Shown piece after piece: positions 18,006 to 25,834 of a stretch of DNA of 63,013 bases. The DNA comes from Desulfobacula sp. GTDB taxonomy: Bacteria > Desulfobacterota > Desulfobacteria > Desulfobacterales > Desulfobacteraceae. The DNA lies in contig JABGOU010000020.1 of the NCBI GenBank assembly GCA_018645325.1, positions 1 to 63,013 on the forward strand, written 5' to 3'. The notes under the pieces were generated by a model, which was not told the DNA's origin, searched no databases, and was given only the letters and a program-made list of their open reading frames with translations. A program made the translations under genes and the position numbers. How positions within the stretch are numbered: position 1 is the stretch's first letter; each line of letters begins with the position of its first letter.

Positions 18006-18920
18006 TCAGCTGTTCAGTACTTCCAGGATCTCCTTTATAACCTCTTCCGACTTTTTAACGGGTACCTGACAGGTTCCCACTCTTTGATGACCGCCACCCC
18101 CGTATTTTAACATCAGTGATCCCACATCCACTATGGCAGTTTTGTTAATGATGCTGTAGCCACAGGTGATCACGATATTCTGACGCTGAAACCCCCACAT
18201 GATTGTCATGGAAATATTCTGCTCGGGAAAAAGGCTGTAAAGTAAAAACCGATTCCCTGTATAGATTTCTTCTTGATCAAGCAGGTTAAGCAGCACAACT
18301 GAATCGTGAACCATGCTGTTCTCCATCACCATCTTACGAAACAGTTTGTCCTGTTCAAAATAGCGAATGGTCCGCTCTTTGACGTCTGGAAGTTCGAGAA
18401 TCTCTTTGTCCGTCATTTCACGGCAATAGTCAATCATGTCCATCATAAGGGCATAGTTGCTGATCCTGTAGTCCTTGTACCTGCCCAGACCGGTCCTTGG
18501 GTCCATGACAAATGACAGCAGCACCCATCCATCAGGATCAAGTATCTCCTCTTTGGTGAACAATGCTGAATCAGACTTATCCACTGCACTGACAAACTCG
18601 TCCAGGCGGTCGTTTTTAAGCCCGTCATATCCCCCATAATAATTATAAATCACCCGTGCAGCACTGGAAGCTTTGGTATCACACTTACCTTTAAATTCAC
18701 CAAAGATCTTTCGTTCTTCTTCGCTTGAGTGATGATCAAACCAGAGACCGCAACCCTTTACATAGGGCACATTGGCAAGTATATCATTGGATGTAACTTC
18801 TATGATGCCGTCCTGAACATCTTTGGGATGAACAAACTTGATGTCATCAATCTGACTGACTTCTTTTAGAATAGCTGCGCAACCAAGGCCGTCAAAGTCT
18901 GATCTGGTAATCAATCGCAT
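18006..18920 (-). CDS. DHH family phosphoesterase (exopolyphosphatase-like)
   Basis: A 304-residue DHH/DHHA1 protein. The N-terminal DHH domain has 'RSDFDGLGCAAIL' (motif I) and 'LWFDHHSSEE' (motif III, the DHH triad). The C-terminal DHHA1 RNA/substrate-binding domain ends with the hallmark 'GGGGHQRVGTCQVP'. Relatives hydrolyse nanoRNA, cyclic dinucleotides or polyphosphate using Mn ions; which applies here is not readable. A ribosome site (AGGAGGAGAAAGGT on the minus strand) supports the start at 18920. It is transcribed convergently to recD2. Confidence 0.87.
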   Translation of the reverse strand: MRLITRSDFDGLGCAAILKEVSQIDDIKFVHPKDVQDGIIEVTSNDILANVPYVKGCGLWFDHHSSEEERKIFGEFKGKCDTKASSAARVIYNYYGGYDGLKNDRLDEFVSAVDKSDSALFTKEEILDPDGWVLLSFVMDPRTGLGRYKDYRISNYALMMDMIDYCREMTDKEILELPDVKERTIRYFEQDKLFRKMVMENSMVHDSVVLLNLLDQEEIYTGNRFLLYSLFPEQNISMTIMWGFQRQNIVITCGYSIINKTAIVDVGSLMLKYGGGGHQRVGTCQVPVKKSEEVIKEILEVLNS

Positions 18921-19065
18921 ACCTTTCTCCTCCTATATGAATTCCAGGGTTTAAGAAACTTTAGCATAAAGACTCTTGAAATAACAGTGTAATTTCAAAT
19001 CAAACTTATCAATTAAATTCAGACAATCCTGGTATTCCCCCGCTAACAGCAAGTTATCAATATAT

Positions 19066-19304
19066 GTGGGGATTGATCAAAAGACAATTCATTATCATTT
19101 AGGGAAAATGGCGACACTGCCAAATTCCCTAAATGGTGATTTACGTGTGCCCTTCAGGTTATCCCAAGGTTTCACTATTGCCCAGGTGGCGCAAAAACAT
19201 GGCTGGACTGACCCGGTTGTCCGGAAAAACCTGACTTTGTCATCTTTGATCCGCCCTACTTTGACAAAAAAGCGGATAGCTGTTGCAACTTTGATCTGGC
19301 TTGA
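19066..19304 (+). pseudogene. Remnant of ParB-domain DNA methyltransferase (C-terminal part, internally deleted)
   Basis: From GTG 19066 the text reads GIDQKTIHYHLGKM, NSLNGDLRVPFRLSQG and IAQVAQKHGWTDPVV, which resembles the middle of mobile ParB-nuclease/DNA-methylase proteins. At about 19219-19230 it breaks, and in another frame from 19230 the amino-methyltransferase motif appears as PDFVIFDPPYFDKKADSC, stopping at 19302-19304. The two pieces are normally well over 100 residues apart, so a large internal deletion is inferred. The apparent 97-residue ORF through this stretch is therefore not a functional gene. A complementary N-terminal remnant lies at 29759-30321. Confidence 0.6.
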
Positions 19305-19332
19305 AGTTTTAACGGATGATTTGTATTTTAAG

Positions 19333-20277
19333 TTAACGGGGAAACGGCTGATCATCTAAGAATGAAAGATAGGATCTTAAATTGACTTTCTTATGGGTCA
19401 GTTTGAGTTTGAAACGAATATTTTTCCTGTGGAAATCAATACTTGCCGTAGAAATTTGAAAAAACTGTGCAATATCCTTGGTTGTTTTTCCCATCTTAAC
19501 CAAGGCTGTCACCTGAATTTCCCTGGGGGTAAGTCCATACTGTTTTATATTGGACAGATAGGCAAATTCGTTAAATGAATTATTCATATCTGATTCAATT
19601 TTATCCAGGTTGTCTGATAGACCCTCATTCAAATCCTGTTTTTTCAAGTGCTCCATAAATGGCTCGGCGATCTGCTTCATATTGACCGCAATTTTCTGCT
19701 CCGCAAGTATCGTGTTTTCATGATTGAGATTCATCAGCGTTTTGATGGTGGTTTTCAGTTCTTTGATCTCATCATTCTGATTGCAGAGCTGGATGGCCAT
19801 GGTAGCCGATTCAGTTATATCCACACAGGAAAGCAGCAGTCCTTTAATCTGGTTGCGGCTGTCTTTAACCGGAATCAGTTTCGCATCCCAGAAGGTTTCA
19901 TCCATGCCAACCCTGTTATCCAGCGGCACAGGATATTCGTAGAAGCTGTGCTGCTGGCGGCAGTCCCGAACGGATTTGAATATATCTACGATGGGAGAGT
20001 TTCTTCCGGCAAAATAATCAAAGTACTCCATTCCAATGATTTCTGTAGATGAACAATGGGAATAAGTATCAATGTATGCCTGATACAGCTTATTGCATTT
20101 ACGCAATACAAAGTTGGTGTCAAGCAGGGCAATACCCACCGGCAGAAAATCTGCCACCTTGTTTGACAGCAACTGTTCCCACAATCCATTCTGCTCAGGA
20201 AACCGATGAGTGAAATTCCGACTCTTCATTTCTTTTGCTTTTCGAACAAGATGATCAATGGTCAGCTGGGTTCTCAT
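19333..20277 (-). CDS. PAS domain LuxR family transcriptional regulator
   Basis: A 314-residue regulator. A PAS-like sensing domain (about residues 45-165, 'FLPVGIALLDTNFVLRKCNKLYQAYI', closing with 'LLLSCVDITESA') is followed by a coiled-coil linker and a C-terminal LuxR/GerE helix-turn-helix (about 250-310, 'LTPREIQVTALVKMGKTTKDIA', 'ISTASIDFHRKNIRFKL'). It is divergent from the ABC transporter/dimethylformamidase operon with a 355-bp shared upstream region, so it most likely controls that operon in response to substrate or redox state. No phosphoacceptor receiver domain is present. Confidence 0.88.
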   Translation of the reverse strand: MRTQLTIDHLVRKAKEMKSRNFTHRFPEQNGLWEQLLSNKVADFLPVGIALLDTNFVLRKCNKLYQAYIDTYSHCSSTEIIGMEYFDYFAGRNSPIVDIFKSVRDCRQQHSFYEYPVPLDNRVGMDETFWDAKLIPVKDSRNQIKGLLLSCVDITESATMAIQLCNQNDEIKELKTTIKTLMNLNHENTILAEQKIAVNMKQIAEPFMEHLKKQDLNEGLSDNLDKIESDMNNSFNEFAYLSNIKQYGLTPREIQVTALVKMGKTTKDIAQFFQISTASIDFHRKNIRFKLKLTHKKVNLRSYLSFLDDQPFPR

Positions 20278-20632
20278 AGATTCTCTTTTAAGCTTTGTTG
20301 ATCCACAAGGTCGGAGATTACTAAGGTACCGTAATTGATTAAAAAAATGTTAAAAACCAATAAAATCAATCAGCTGAATATACAATAATCATGAATAAAA
20401 ATTAAAATCAATAGTTAAATCAAAAAAATGATAGGGTCTCCTACTATTTTCCCCCTGATTTTTTCCCATTGCCAAAAGAGATATTTCCTTATTAACTGTG
20501 TCTTAAATAGTTTTTCTCTATTCTTCAAATAACTGCCAACAGAAAGGGGAATGCCAAACACAATTTGAACTTTCCGGAAAAGTGTAATAACCCAATAGTC
20601 AAAAAACCAAGATTCAAATCAGGAGGGAAAAA
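20278..20632. promoter_or_regulatory. Divergent promoter region between regulator and amide operon
   Basis: A 355-bp AT-rich gap without an ORF. An imperfect palindrome ATAGGGTCTCCTACTAT (20431-20447) is a possible binding site for the divergent LuxR protein. A strong ribosome site, CAGGAGGGA, precedes the ATG at 20633. I see no clear sigma-54 element. Confidence 0.45.
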
Positions 20633-21940
20633 ATGAAACAGTATTTCACATCAAAGCATGCGTCTAAAAAAACAATAATTTTAGGAGTGATTGTTGTTAT
20701 TTTCATTTTATGTGGTTTGATGTCATCTGTCAGTCTGGCAGGTTCGGCATCAAAACCCTCAGGAGATTCCATTGTAATCGGTCTACCTTTGGTTCAAAGC
20801 GGTCCTGTGGGTGTAGCAGACCACAATGACTGGCTGAACGGCACCAAACTGGCCATCAAGGAGATCAATGCTGCCGGCGGTGTGTTGGGCAGGCCCCTTA
20901 AAGCCAAAGTGGTGGATACCGATATCCTTACCCCTGAAGGAACCATGGCAGGTTTCCAGGCCCTGGCAGATGCCAAAGTGCACGCCATCTCTTCACCTTT
21001 TGTTCTGATTCCGCAGCCAGCCATGGATGCCATGGCAGCCTCTAAAGCACCATATGTACATGGAAACACCCAGGAGGCGACCTTGAGTCTTTTCAGGTCA
21101 AATACAACAAAATACAGCAATGCATTTCAGCTGGACCCCTCAGAAATTTGGTATGGCAGCGGTTTTATCACATTTCTGGATAACCTGAAAGCATCCGGTA
21201 AATGGAAACCCAAGAACGAAAAAATCCATATTGTTCAAGGACAGATTGCGTATACCCAGTTGATTTCTAAAGAGACACAAAAAGCCATTGAAAAATCAGA
21301 TTTCTGGAAACTTGCCAAAGTGACTAATGTCCAGTCTCCGGTGCAGGATTGGGGGCCGGTACTCCATGAAATAAGACGGGCAAAAGCAGGTGTGATCATG
21401 ATCGACCACTGGGTAGCGGCAGAACTGGCGGCATTTGCCCGGCAGTTTTCAATGAATCCATTAAAAGATGCTCTGGTTTATCTTCAGTATGGTCCTTCCC
21501 AGCCAGAATTTTTAGATATTGCCGGGGCTGCAGCTGAAGGGTTTATCTGGTCTACTGTTTACGGTGTGTACAACGACGATCGTGGCAGCAAATTCCGGGC
21601 AGATTACACAAAAGAATTTCCGGGCACCATGGGGTTGGCCTATACAGGCGGCGGCTATGATGCCACCTATATCCTGGCCAATGCGTGGAAAGCGGTTGGC
21701 GATGTAAGCAAATTCAAGGAAGTGTGTGACCATATCAGGAAAACCACTTATCGAGGGGTAAACGGTATGTATACCCTTGACAATGTTAGCCAGGCAGGTG
21801 TTCCCTATCCTGACAGCATCAAAGATCCTGAAAAAGGAATCGCACATCTTTACTTCCAGGTCCAGGGCGGTGCTCATAAAATCATTGAACCTGCACCGTT
21901 TAATGAAACAGAATTTATACCGGCACCCTGGATGAAATAG
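20633..21940 (+). CDS. ABC transporter periplasmic substrate-binding protein (amide/urea/branched-chain type)
   Basis: A 435-residue type I periplasmic binding protein. A basic N-terminus and hydrophobic core (about residues 15-37, ending 'SLAGSASKPSG') form a signal peptide. The mature start 'IVIGLPLVQSGPVGVADHNDWLNGTKLAIKEINAAGG' is typical of the Peripla_BP_6/LivK-AmiC-UrtA group. It captures a small substrate for the importer encoded by the next four genes. Because the same operon ends in N,N-dimethylformamidase subunits, an amide or formamide is the likely ligand; this is inferred from context only. Confidence 0.9.
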   Translation: MKQYFTSKHASKKTIILGVIVVIFILCGLMSSVSLAGSASKPSGDSIVIGLPLVQSGPVGVADHNDWLNGTKLAIKEINAAGGVLGRPLKAKVVDTDILTPEGTMAGFQALADAKVHAISSPFVLIPQPAMDAMAASKAPYVHGNTQEATLSLFRSNTTKYSNAFQLDPSEIWYGSGFITFLDNLKASGKWKPKNEKIHIVQGQIAYTQLISKETQKAIEKSDFWKLAKVTNVQSPVQDWGPVLHEIRRAKAGVIMIDHWVAAELAAFARQFSMNPLKDALVYLQYGPSQPEFLDIAGAAAEGFIWSTVYGVYNDDRGSKFRADYTKEFPGTMGLAYTGGGYDATYILANAWKAVGDVSKFKEVCDHIRKTTYRGVNGMYTLDNVSQAGVPYPDSIKDPEKGIAHLYFQVQGGAHKIIEPAPFNETEFIPAPWMK

Positions 21941-21945
21941 AGTTA

Positions 21946-22680
21946 ATGGATAATTCTCCACAGATGGAAAAACAGGCGGTTCTTGCATGTTCCGGGATAA
22001 CCCTTCAGTTCGGGGGACGGGCGATCCTTGAAGAAGTTGACTGTCACGTGTCTAAAAACGAAGTGCTGGGAATTATAGGTCCCAACGGGGCCGGTAAAAC
22101 CAGTTTTCTGGAAGTGTTGTCCGGACGTTATACCCCCGTGAGAGGACACGTATTCTTAAACGGACATGATGTGAGCAGCCGCCCCATCCACAAACGGGCA
22201 ATGTTAGGGCTTGCGCGTACCTTTCAGACACCGGTGGTACCCTATGCACAGACAGTATACGATGTGCTGAAATCTGCCCGAAAAGCATTCAAGCCGTATT
22301 TAAGCCAGTATATGGCCGAATGGGCGTGCGATCTGGTGGGGTTAAAAGTACCTAAAGAAATGCTGGCAGGTGCATTGGATACCCTTGACCGCAGGAAACT
22401 TCTGCTGGCCTGTCTTCTGATGCGCCGTCCCTGTGTACTGCTGCTGGATGAGCCCGCTTCAGGGCTAATCAATGTGGAAATAGATGAGATTGATCTCATC
22501 ATCCGCCTGATTTCAAAGGAACTGGGGTGTGGCATCATCGTTGTGGAACACCGGCTGGAACTGCTGGCAGCCATTGCCGAGCGGGTGATGGTGCTAAATC
22601 TGGGAAAAAAAATAGCTGAAGGACCGCCTCAAGATGTATTTAATGACCCAACCGTTCAGTCTGCCTATTTTGAGGCGTAA
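21946..22680 (+). CDS. ABC transporter ATP-binding protein (LivG/UrtD type)
   Basis: A 244-residue ATPase. Walker A is 'GIIGPNGAGKTSFLEVLSG' and Walker B 'CVLLLDEPASGLI', with H-loop 'IIVVEHRLELL'. The signature region reads 'LDTLDRRKLLLACLLMRRP', where LivG proteins usually have L-S-x-G-x-x-R-R-L-E-I-A-R; the central Ser-x-Gly is missing. Activity may still be supported by the canonical signature of the partner ATPase in a heterodimer. It begins 5 bases after the binding-protein stop and 6 bases before the next gene. Confidence 0.9.
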   Translation: MDNSPQMEKQAVLACSGITLQFGGRAILEEVDCHVSKNEVLGIIGPNGAGKTSFLEVLSGRYTPVRGHVFLNGHDVSSRPIHKRAMLGLARTFQTPVVPYAQTVYDVLKSARKAFKPYLSQYMAEWACDLVGLKVPKEMLAGALDTLDRRKLLLACLLMRRPCVLLLDEPASGLINVEIDEIDLIIRLISKELGCGIIVVEHRLELLAAIAERVMVLNLGKKIAEGPPQDVFNDPTVQSAYFEA

Positions 22681-22686
22681 ACACTT

Positions 22687-23400
22687 ATGAAAGAGATATT
22701 GAAAATTAATGCATTATCTGCCGGTTACGGGCCTTTAAGGGTAATACATGACCTGGATCTTGAAGTGAAAGCCGGTGAAAAAGTTGGCCTTATCGGCCTG
22801 AACGGACATGGCAAATCCTCACTCATGCGAGCCATTGCCGGTTTGACAGACTGGCAGGACGGATCCATCATGTTTATGGGAAAGGAGATCGGCGGCCGGC
22901 GAATGCATGGTGCCGGCAGGCGAACCCATCGCATTGTCCGCCAGGGCCTTGCACTCGTGCCCCAGGGAGATGCGCTTTTCCCCGGTCTGACCGTCCGCGA
23001 GCATCTCGATTCAGGGGCATATACTGCAAAAACCTGGAAAACAAGAAAACAACGTCAGGAACGGGTTCTGGAAATTTTTCCAGCACTGAAACCCCGACTG
23101 AATGACCTGGCCGGAAAACTCTCCGGCGGAGAGCGGCGCATGGTCTCCCTTGGCAGGGGCTTTATGGCGGATGTACATTTATATTTGATTGATGAACCCT
23201 CGCTGGGACTGGCACCCATTGTCAGCAAAGCCGTCATAGATGCGCTTATGAAAATCGATATTGAAAACGGTGCCATGGTAATTGCAGAACAGATTGTATC
23301 CCTGCTCAAGGGCCGGGTGGACCGGATTTTAGGCATGCATGATGGTAAAATCAAAGCAGGAGAAGTGGATATGAACATTGGAAAACCGGTGCTGGTGTAA
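22687..23400 (+). CDS. ABC transporter ATP-binding protein (LivF/UrtE type)
   Basis: A 237-residue ATPase with full motifs: Walker A 'GLIGLNGHGKSSLMRAIAG' (His replaces the usual Ala), Q-loop region 'LALVPQGDALFPGLTV', signature 'KLSGGERRMVSLGRG', Walker B 'LYLIDEPSLGLAP' and H-loop residue replaced in 'MVIAEQIV' (Gln where His is common in LivF-like proteins). It pairs with the preceding ATPase. Tight spacing supports one operon. Confidence 0.9.
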   Translation: MKEILKINALSAGYGPLRVIHDLDLEVKAGEKVGLIGLNGHGKSSLMRAIAGLTDWQDGSIMFMGKEIGGRRMHGAGRRTHRIVRQGLALVPQGDALFPGLTVREHLDSGAYTAKTWKTRKQRQERVLEIFPALKPRLNDLAGKLSGGERRMVSLGRGFMADVHLYLIDEPSLGLAPIVSKAVIDALMKIDIENGAMVIAEQIVSLLKGRVDRILGMHDGKIKAGEVDMNIGKPVLV

Positions 23401-23402
23401 GT

Positions 23403-24278
23403 ATGGACTGGTTCATCGTTATCACTACATTAAATCTGGCAGCCATTTACGGGCTGTTGGCCATCGGCATCTCCATTATCTGGTCCAGCCTGAATATGGT
23501 GAATATGGCCCACGGGTTAACCTTTGCCGTATCCGGCTATTGTGCCTGGCTGGCTGCCACATATATTTCACCCCATCCGGCAATGGTATTGGTCGCCGGA
23601 ATTGCAGGCGGTGCAGTCATGGGGGCGATTATCTGTTCCATTGCCTTTCTGCCCCTTCATGACCGGCCCAATTTCACGGTTCGAAGTCTGATCACTACCC
23701 TTGCCATCAATCTGATCGGCATCCAGCTGCTGCTGCAGATATTCGGCCCCAGAATGAAACCGTTACCGAGAATTTTCGGTACCTGGTCTGTTTCATTCGG
23801 CGATACGTTTTTGACCGGAGATAAACTGGGTACTATTTTAACGTCCACCATTATTCTGACTCTCATCCTCGTATGGATTGTTAAAAGCCGTTACGGGCTT
23901 CAGATCCGGGCTATGATGCAGAATCCGGAAGGTGCGGCACTGGTTGGAATCGACGTACGGTTTACCGCCATGCGGGTCATGATAATTACAGGGGCTTTGG
24001 CTGGCCTTGCCAGTGTACTGCTGTCCCAGACATTTTTCGTCAATCCCAACGCTGGTCTGCAGCCGTTGATCAAAGGGCTGATTATTGCACTGGTCGGAGG
24101 GCTGGGCAGCATGACAGGTGCGGTCGTAGCCGCGTTTATCATGGCATTGATTGAAGCCGTCACAGCCACATACCTGAGCGGTCAATACGTATTAATCGGA
24201 CAATTTCTTTTTATCATCATCGTTCTGCTGATCCGTCCCCGGGGTATAGGCGGTATGCTGGATGAATTTCGTGAGTAA
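23403..24278 (+). CDS. ABC transporter permease (LivH/UrtB type)
   Basis: A 291-residue membrane protein with about eight hydrophobic segments, beginning with the family-typical 'LNLAAIYGLLAIGISIIWSSLNMVNMAHG' pattern and including the cytoplasmic coupling motif region 'MMQNPEGAALVGIDVRFTAMRVMIITGALAGLA'. It ends 'LLIRPRGIGGM', the classic LivH tail. It forms half of the translocation channel together with the next gene product. It starts 2 bases after the preceding stop. Confidence 0.92.
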   Translation: MDWFIVITTLNLAAIYGLLAIGISIIWSSLNMVNMAHGLTFAVSGYCAWLAATYISPHPAMVLVAGIAGGAVMGAIICSIAFLPLHDRPNFTVRSLITTLAINLIGIQLLLQIFGPRMKPLPRIFGTWSVSFGDTFLTGDKLGTILTSTIILTLILVWIVKSRYGLQIRAMMQNPEGAALVGIDVRFTAMRVMIITGALAGLASVLLSQTFFVNPNAGLQPLIKGLIIALVGGLGSMTGAVVAAFIMALIEAVTATYLSGQYVLIGQFLFIIIVLLIRPRGIGGMLDEFRE

Positions 24279-24283
24279 AGCCT

Positions 24284-25816
24284 ATGACAGATGACACCAA
24301 ACAGACACCCAAAATGAATCTGGTCGGCCGCCGCAGATTCATACCCAGACCCAAAATCGACGGGGCAAAAACTTTTACCCGAAAACGGCTGCCGTTTTCC
24401 AAAAAACCGATCCTTAAATGGTATGCCGTCACAAACCCGAAAACACTGGGCCGGGAAAGAAAAATCAGGGACAAACGGCCGCTGTGGTGGGCATTATGCC
24501 TGCCGCTGGTGTTGATCCTACCCATTGTGTTCGGGAACAATACAGTTATTATAGCGGCAACCATATTTGCCATCTATGCCTCCATCAACCTGATGTGGAA
24601 CCTGATTATCGGAACAGCCGGCATCTTTTCACTGGCCACCATGGCAGTGGTGGGGATTGCCGCATATACCGCATCCTATTTTTCCATCAATTTTGGACTT
24701 ACCTGGCCGGCCATGCTCTTTGTGGGCACATTGGTGGGATTGGTATTCGGGGTGGTCATTGGCATTCCTTCCATACGTATTGAGAACCTGTACTACGCAC
24801 TGTTGACTTTAGGACTGGTAGAGCTCTGCCGTGTGTATGTGGTCCAGTCACGGACCTTAGGTTCTGCCACTGGCGGGCTTTACGGTGCCGACAGTTTTAT
24901 TCCGGAACAATTTGCACTCCAGCGGCCCGGAGTGATTATCGGTTTTATAGCAGCCTTTGTGCTGCTGTTACTCATGCTGTTTGTTTACAGATTGGTGAAT
25001 GAAAAAAGACTGGGGATGCTATTACGGACGGCAAGGGAGGATGAAGCGGCAGCAGAAGCCATGGGGATCGATTATGTCAAGATCCGAATACAGGTATTTA
25101 TCATATCATCCGCTGCATTAGGGTTCATCGGTGGATTTTATGCCGCCTATTTTAAAGGTGTATCACCATCGGTCTTCTCTATCCAGACCATGCTGCTCAT
25201 GTTTGCCATGATAGTTATCGGCGGTATGGACACAGCAGAAGGGGCAGTGGCCGGTACGGGTCTCGTGGTATTTATTGATAAAATACTGGTGCATATGGGC
25301 CCAAACAGAATCATCCTGATTGGTTTGATTATGCTGTTTGTCACCCTTTTTACCCAGGGGGGGCTATTGGGGATTAAAGCGCAGTTTAAAGCGTTCAGGA
25401 AAAAAAAGAAAAGCCAGCGGCGTGCGGCAAGAACACAAAAAGGGGGTGAAGTCATGTCTGAAGAAGCCACTGAAATTGAGGACAAACAATATATCTATTA
25501 CCGGCGGTTTGATAAAAAATGGAGGGATCACCTGAAAACACTAGTCACTGAAGAGCTGATTGAAGAGCATCGAAAAAAACCGCTGGGACAACACAGTGAT
25601 GCCCTGCAGCGCCTGATCAACTATTTTCGATGTCAGCCGCTTCCGGATAAGTATGCCATTTATGAAATAAAAGCGCTGAGAGAATACCAACTGGTGGCCC
25701 TGACTGGCGTTCGGGGAATGCCGCCCAGGGTGGTGGACGATAAAATATATACATCGCTTGATAAGGCATATCATGCTATTTTTCTGCGTCGGATGAATGA
25801 TCTACTGGAATCATAA
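24284..25816 (+). CDS. ABC transporter permease (LivM type) fused in frame to dimethylformamidase small subunit
   Basis: An uninterrupted 510-codon frame. Residues about 60-370 are a LivM/UrtC permease ('AAYTASYFSINFGL', 'GLVELCRVYVVQSRTLGSATGG', 'EDEAAAEAMGIDYVKIRIQVFI', 'IVIGGMDTAEGAVAGTG'), preceded by a long basic N-terminal tail. After the basic linker 'FRKKKKSQRRAARTQKGG', residues 391-510 match the small (alpha) subunit of N,N-dimethylformamidase: 'LQRLINYFRCQP', 'KYAIYEIKALREYQLVALT' and 'HAIFLRRMNDLLES'. No stop separates the parts. A ribosome site GGGGGTGA precedes an internal ATG at 25454, so the small subunit may also be made separately. A permease-tethered enzyme subunit would put hydrolysis at the membrane. 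Confidence 0.88.
   Translation: MTDDTKQTPKMNLVGRRRFIPRPKIDGAKTFTRKRLPFSKKPILKWYAVTNPKTLGRERKIRDKRPLWWALCLPLVLILPIVFGNNTVIIAATIFAIYASINLMWNLIIGTAGIFSLATMAVVGIAAYTASYFSINFGLTWPAMLFVGTLVGLVFGVVIGIPSIRIENLYYALLTLGLVELCRVYVVQSRTLGSATGGLYGADSFIPEQFALQRPGVIIGFIAAFVLLLLMLFVYRLVNEKRLGMLLRTAREDEAAAEAMGIDYVKIRIQVFIISSAALGFIGGFYAAYFKGVSPSVFSIQTMLLMFAMIVIGGMDTAEGAVAGTGLVVFIDKILVHMGPNRIILIGLIMLFVTLFTQGGLLGIKAQFKAFRKKKKSQRRAARTQKGGEVMSEEATEIEDKQYIYYRRFDKKWRDHLKTLVTEELIEEHRKKPLGQHSDALQRLINYFRCQPLPDKYAIYEIKALREYQLVALTGVRGMPPRVVDDKIYTSLDKAYHAIFLRRMNDLLES
25454..25816 (+). CDS. N,N-dimethylformamidase small subunit, nested reinitiation product
   Basis: ATG 25454 is in frame with the permease and has AAGGGGGTGA starting 14 bases upstream, giving a 120-residue protein (MSEEATEIEDKQYIYYRRFD at its start). 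Known DMFase small subunits are about 130 residues and share the pattern LQR-x(2)-NYFR-x-QP, a YAIY segment and C-terminal HA-[IV]-FLRR. The subunit caps the catalytic large chain in the heteromer. Whether the cell makes the fusion, the free form or both cannot be told from sequence; the strong internal ribosome site favours at least some free form. Confidence 0.6.
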   Translation: MSEEATEIEDKQYIYYRRFDKKWRDHLKTLVTEELIEEHRKKPLGQHSDALQRLINYFRCQPLPDKYAIYEIKALREYQLVALTGVRGMPPRVVDDKIYTSLDKAYHAIFLRRMNDLLES

Positions 25817-25834
25817 TTTAGGAAAGGGAATCAT

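Noticed and set aside
19066-19359. 97-codon plus-strand ORF as an intact gene
   Set aside because: It fuses two frames of a methyltransferase remnant and ends antisense to the LuxR gene; only parts of it are protein-like.
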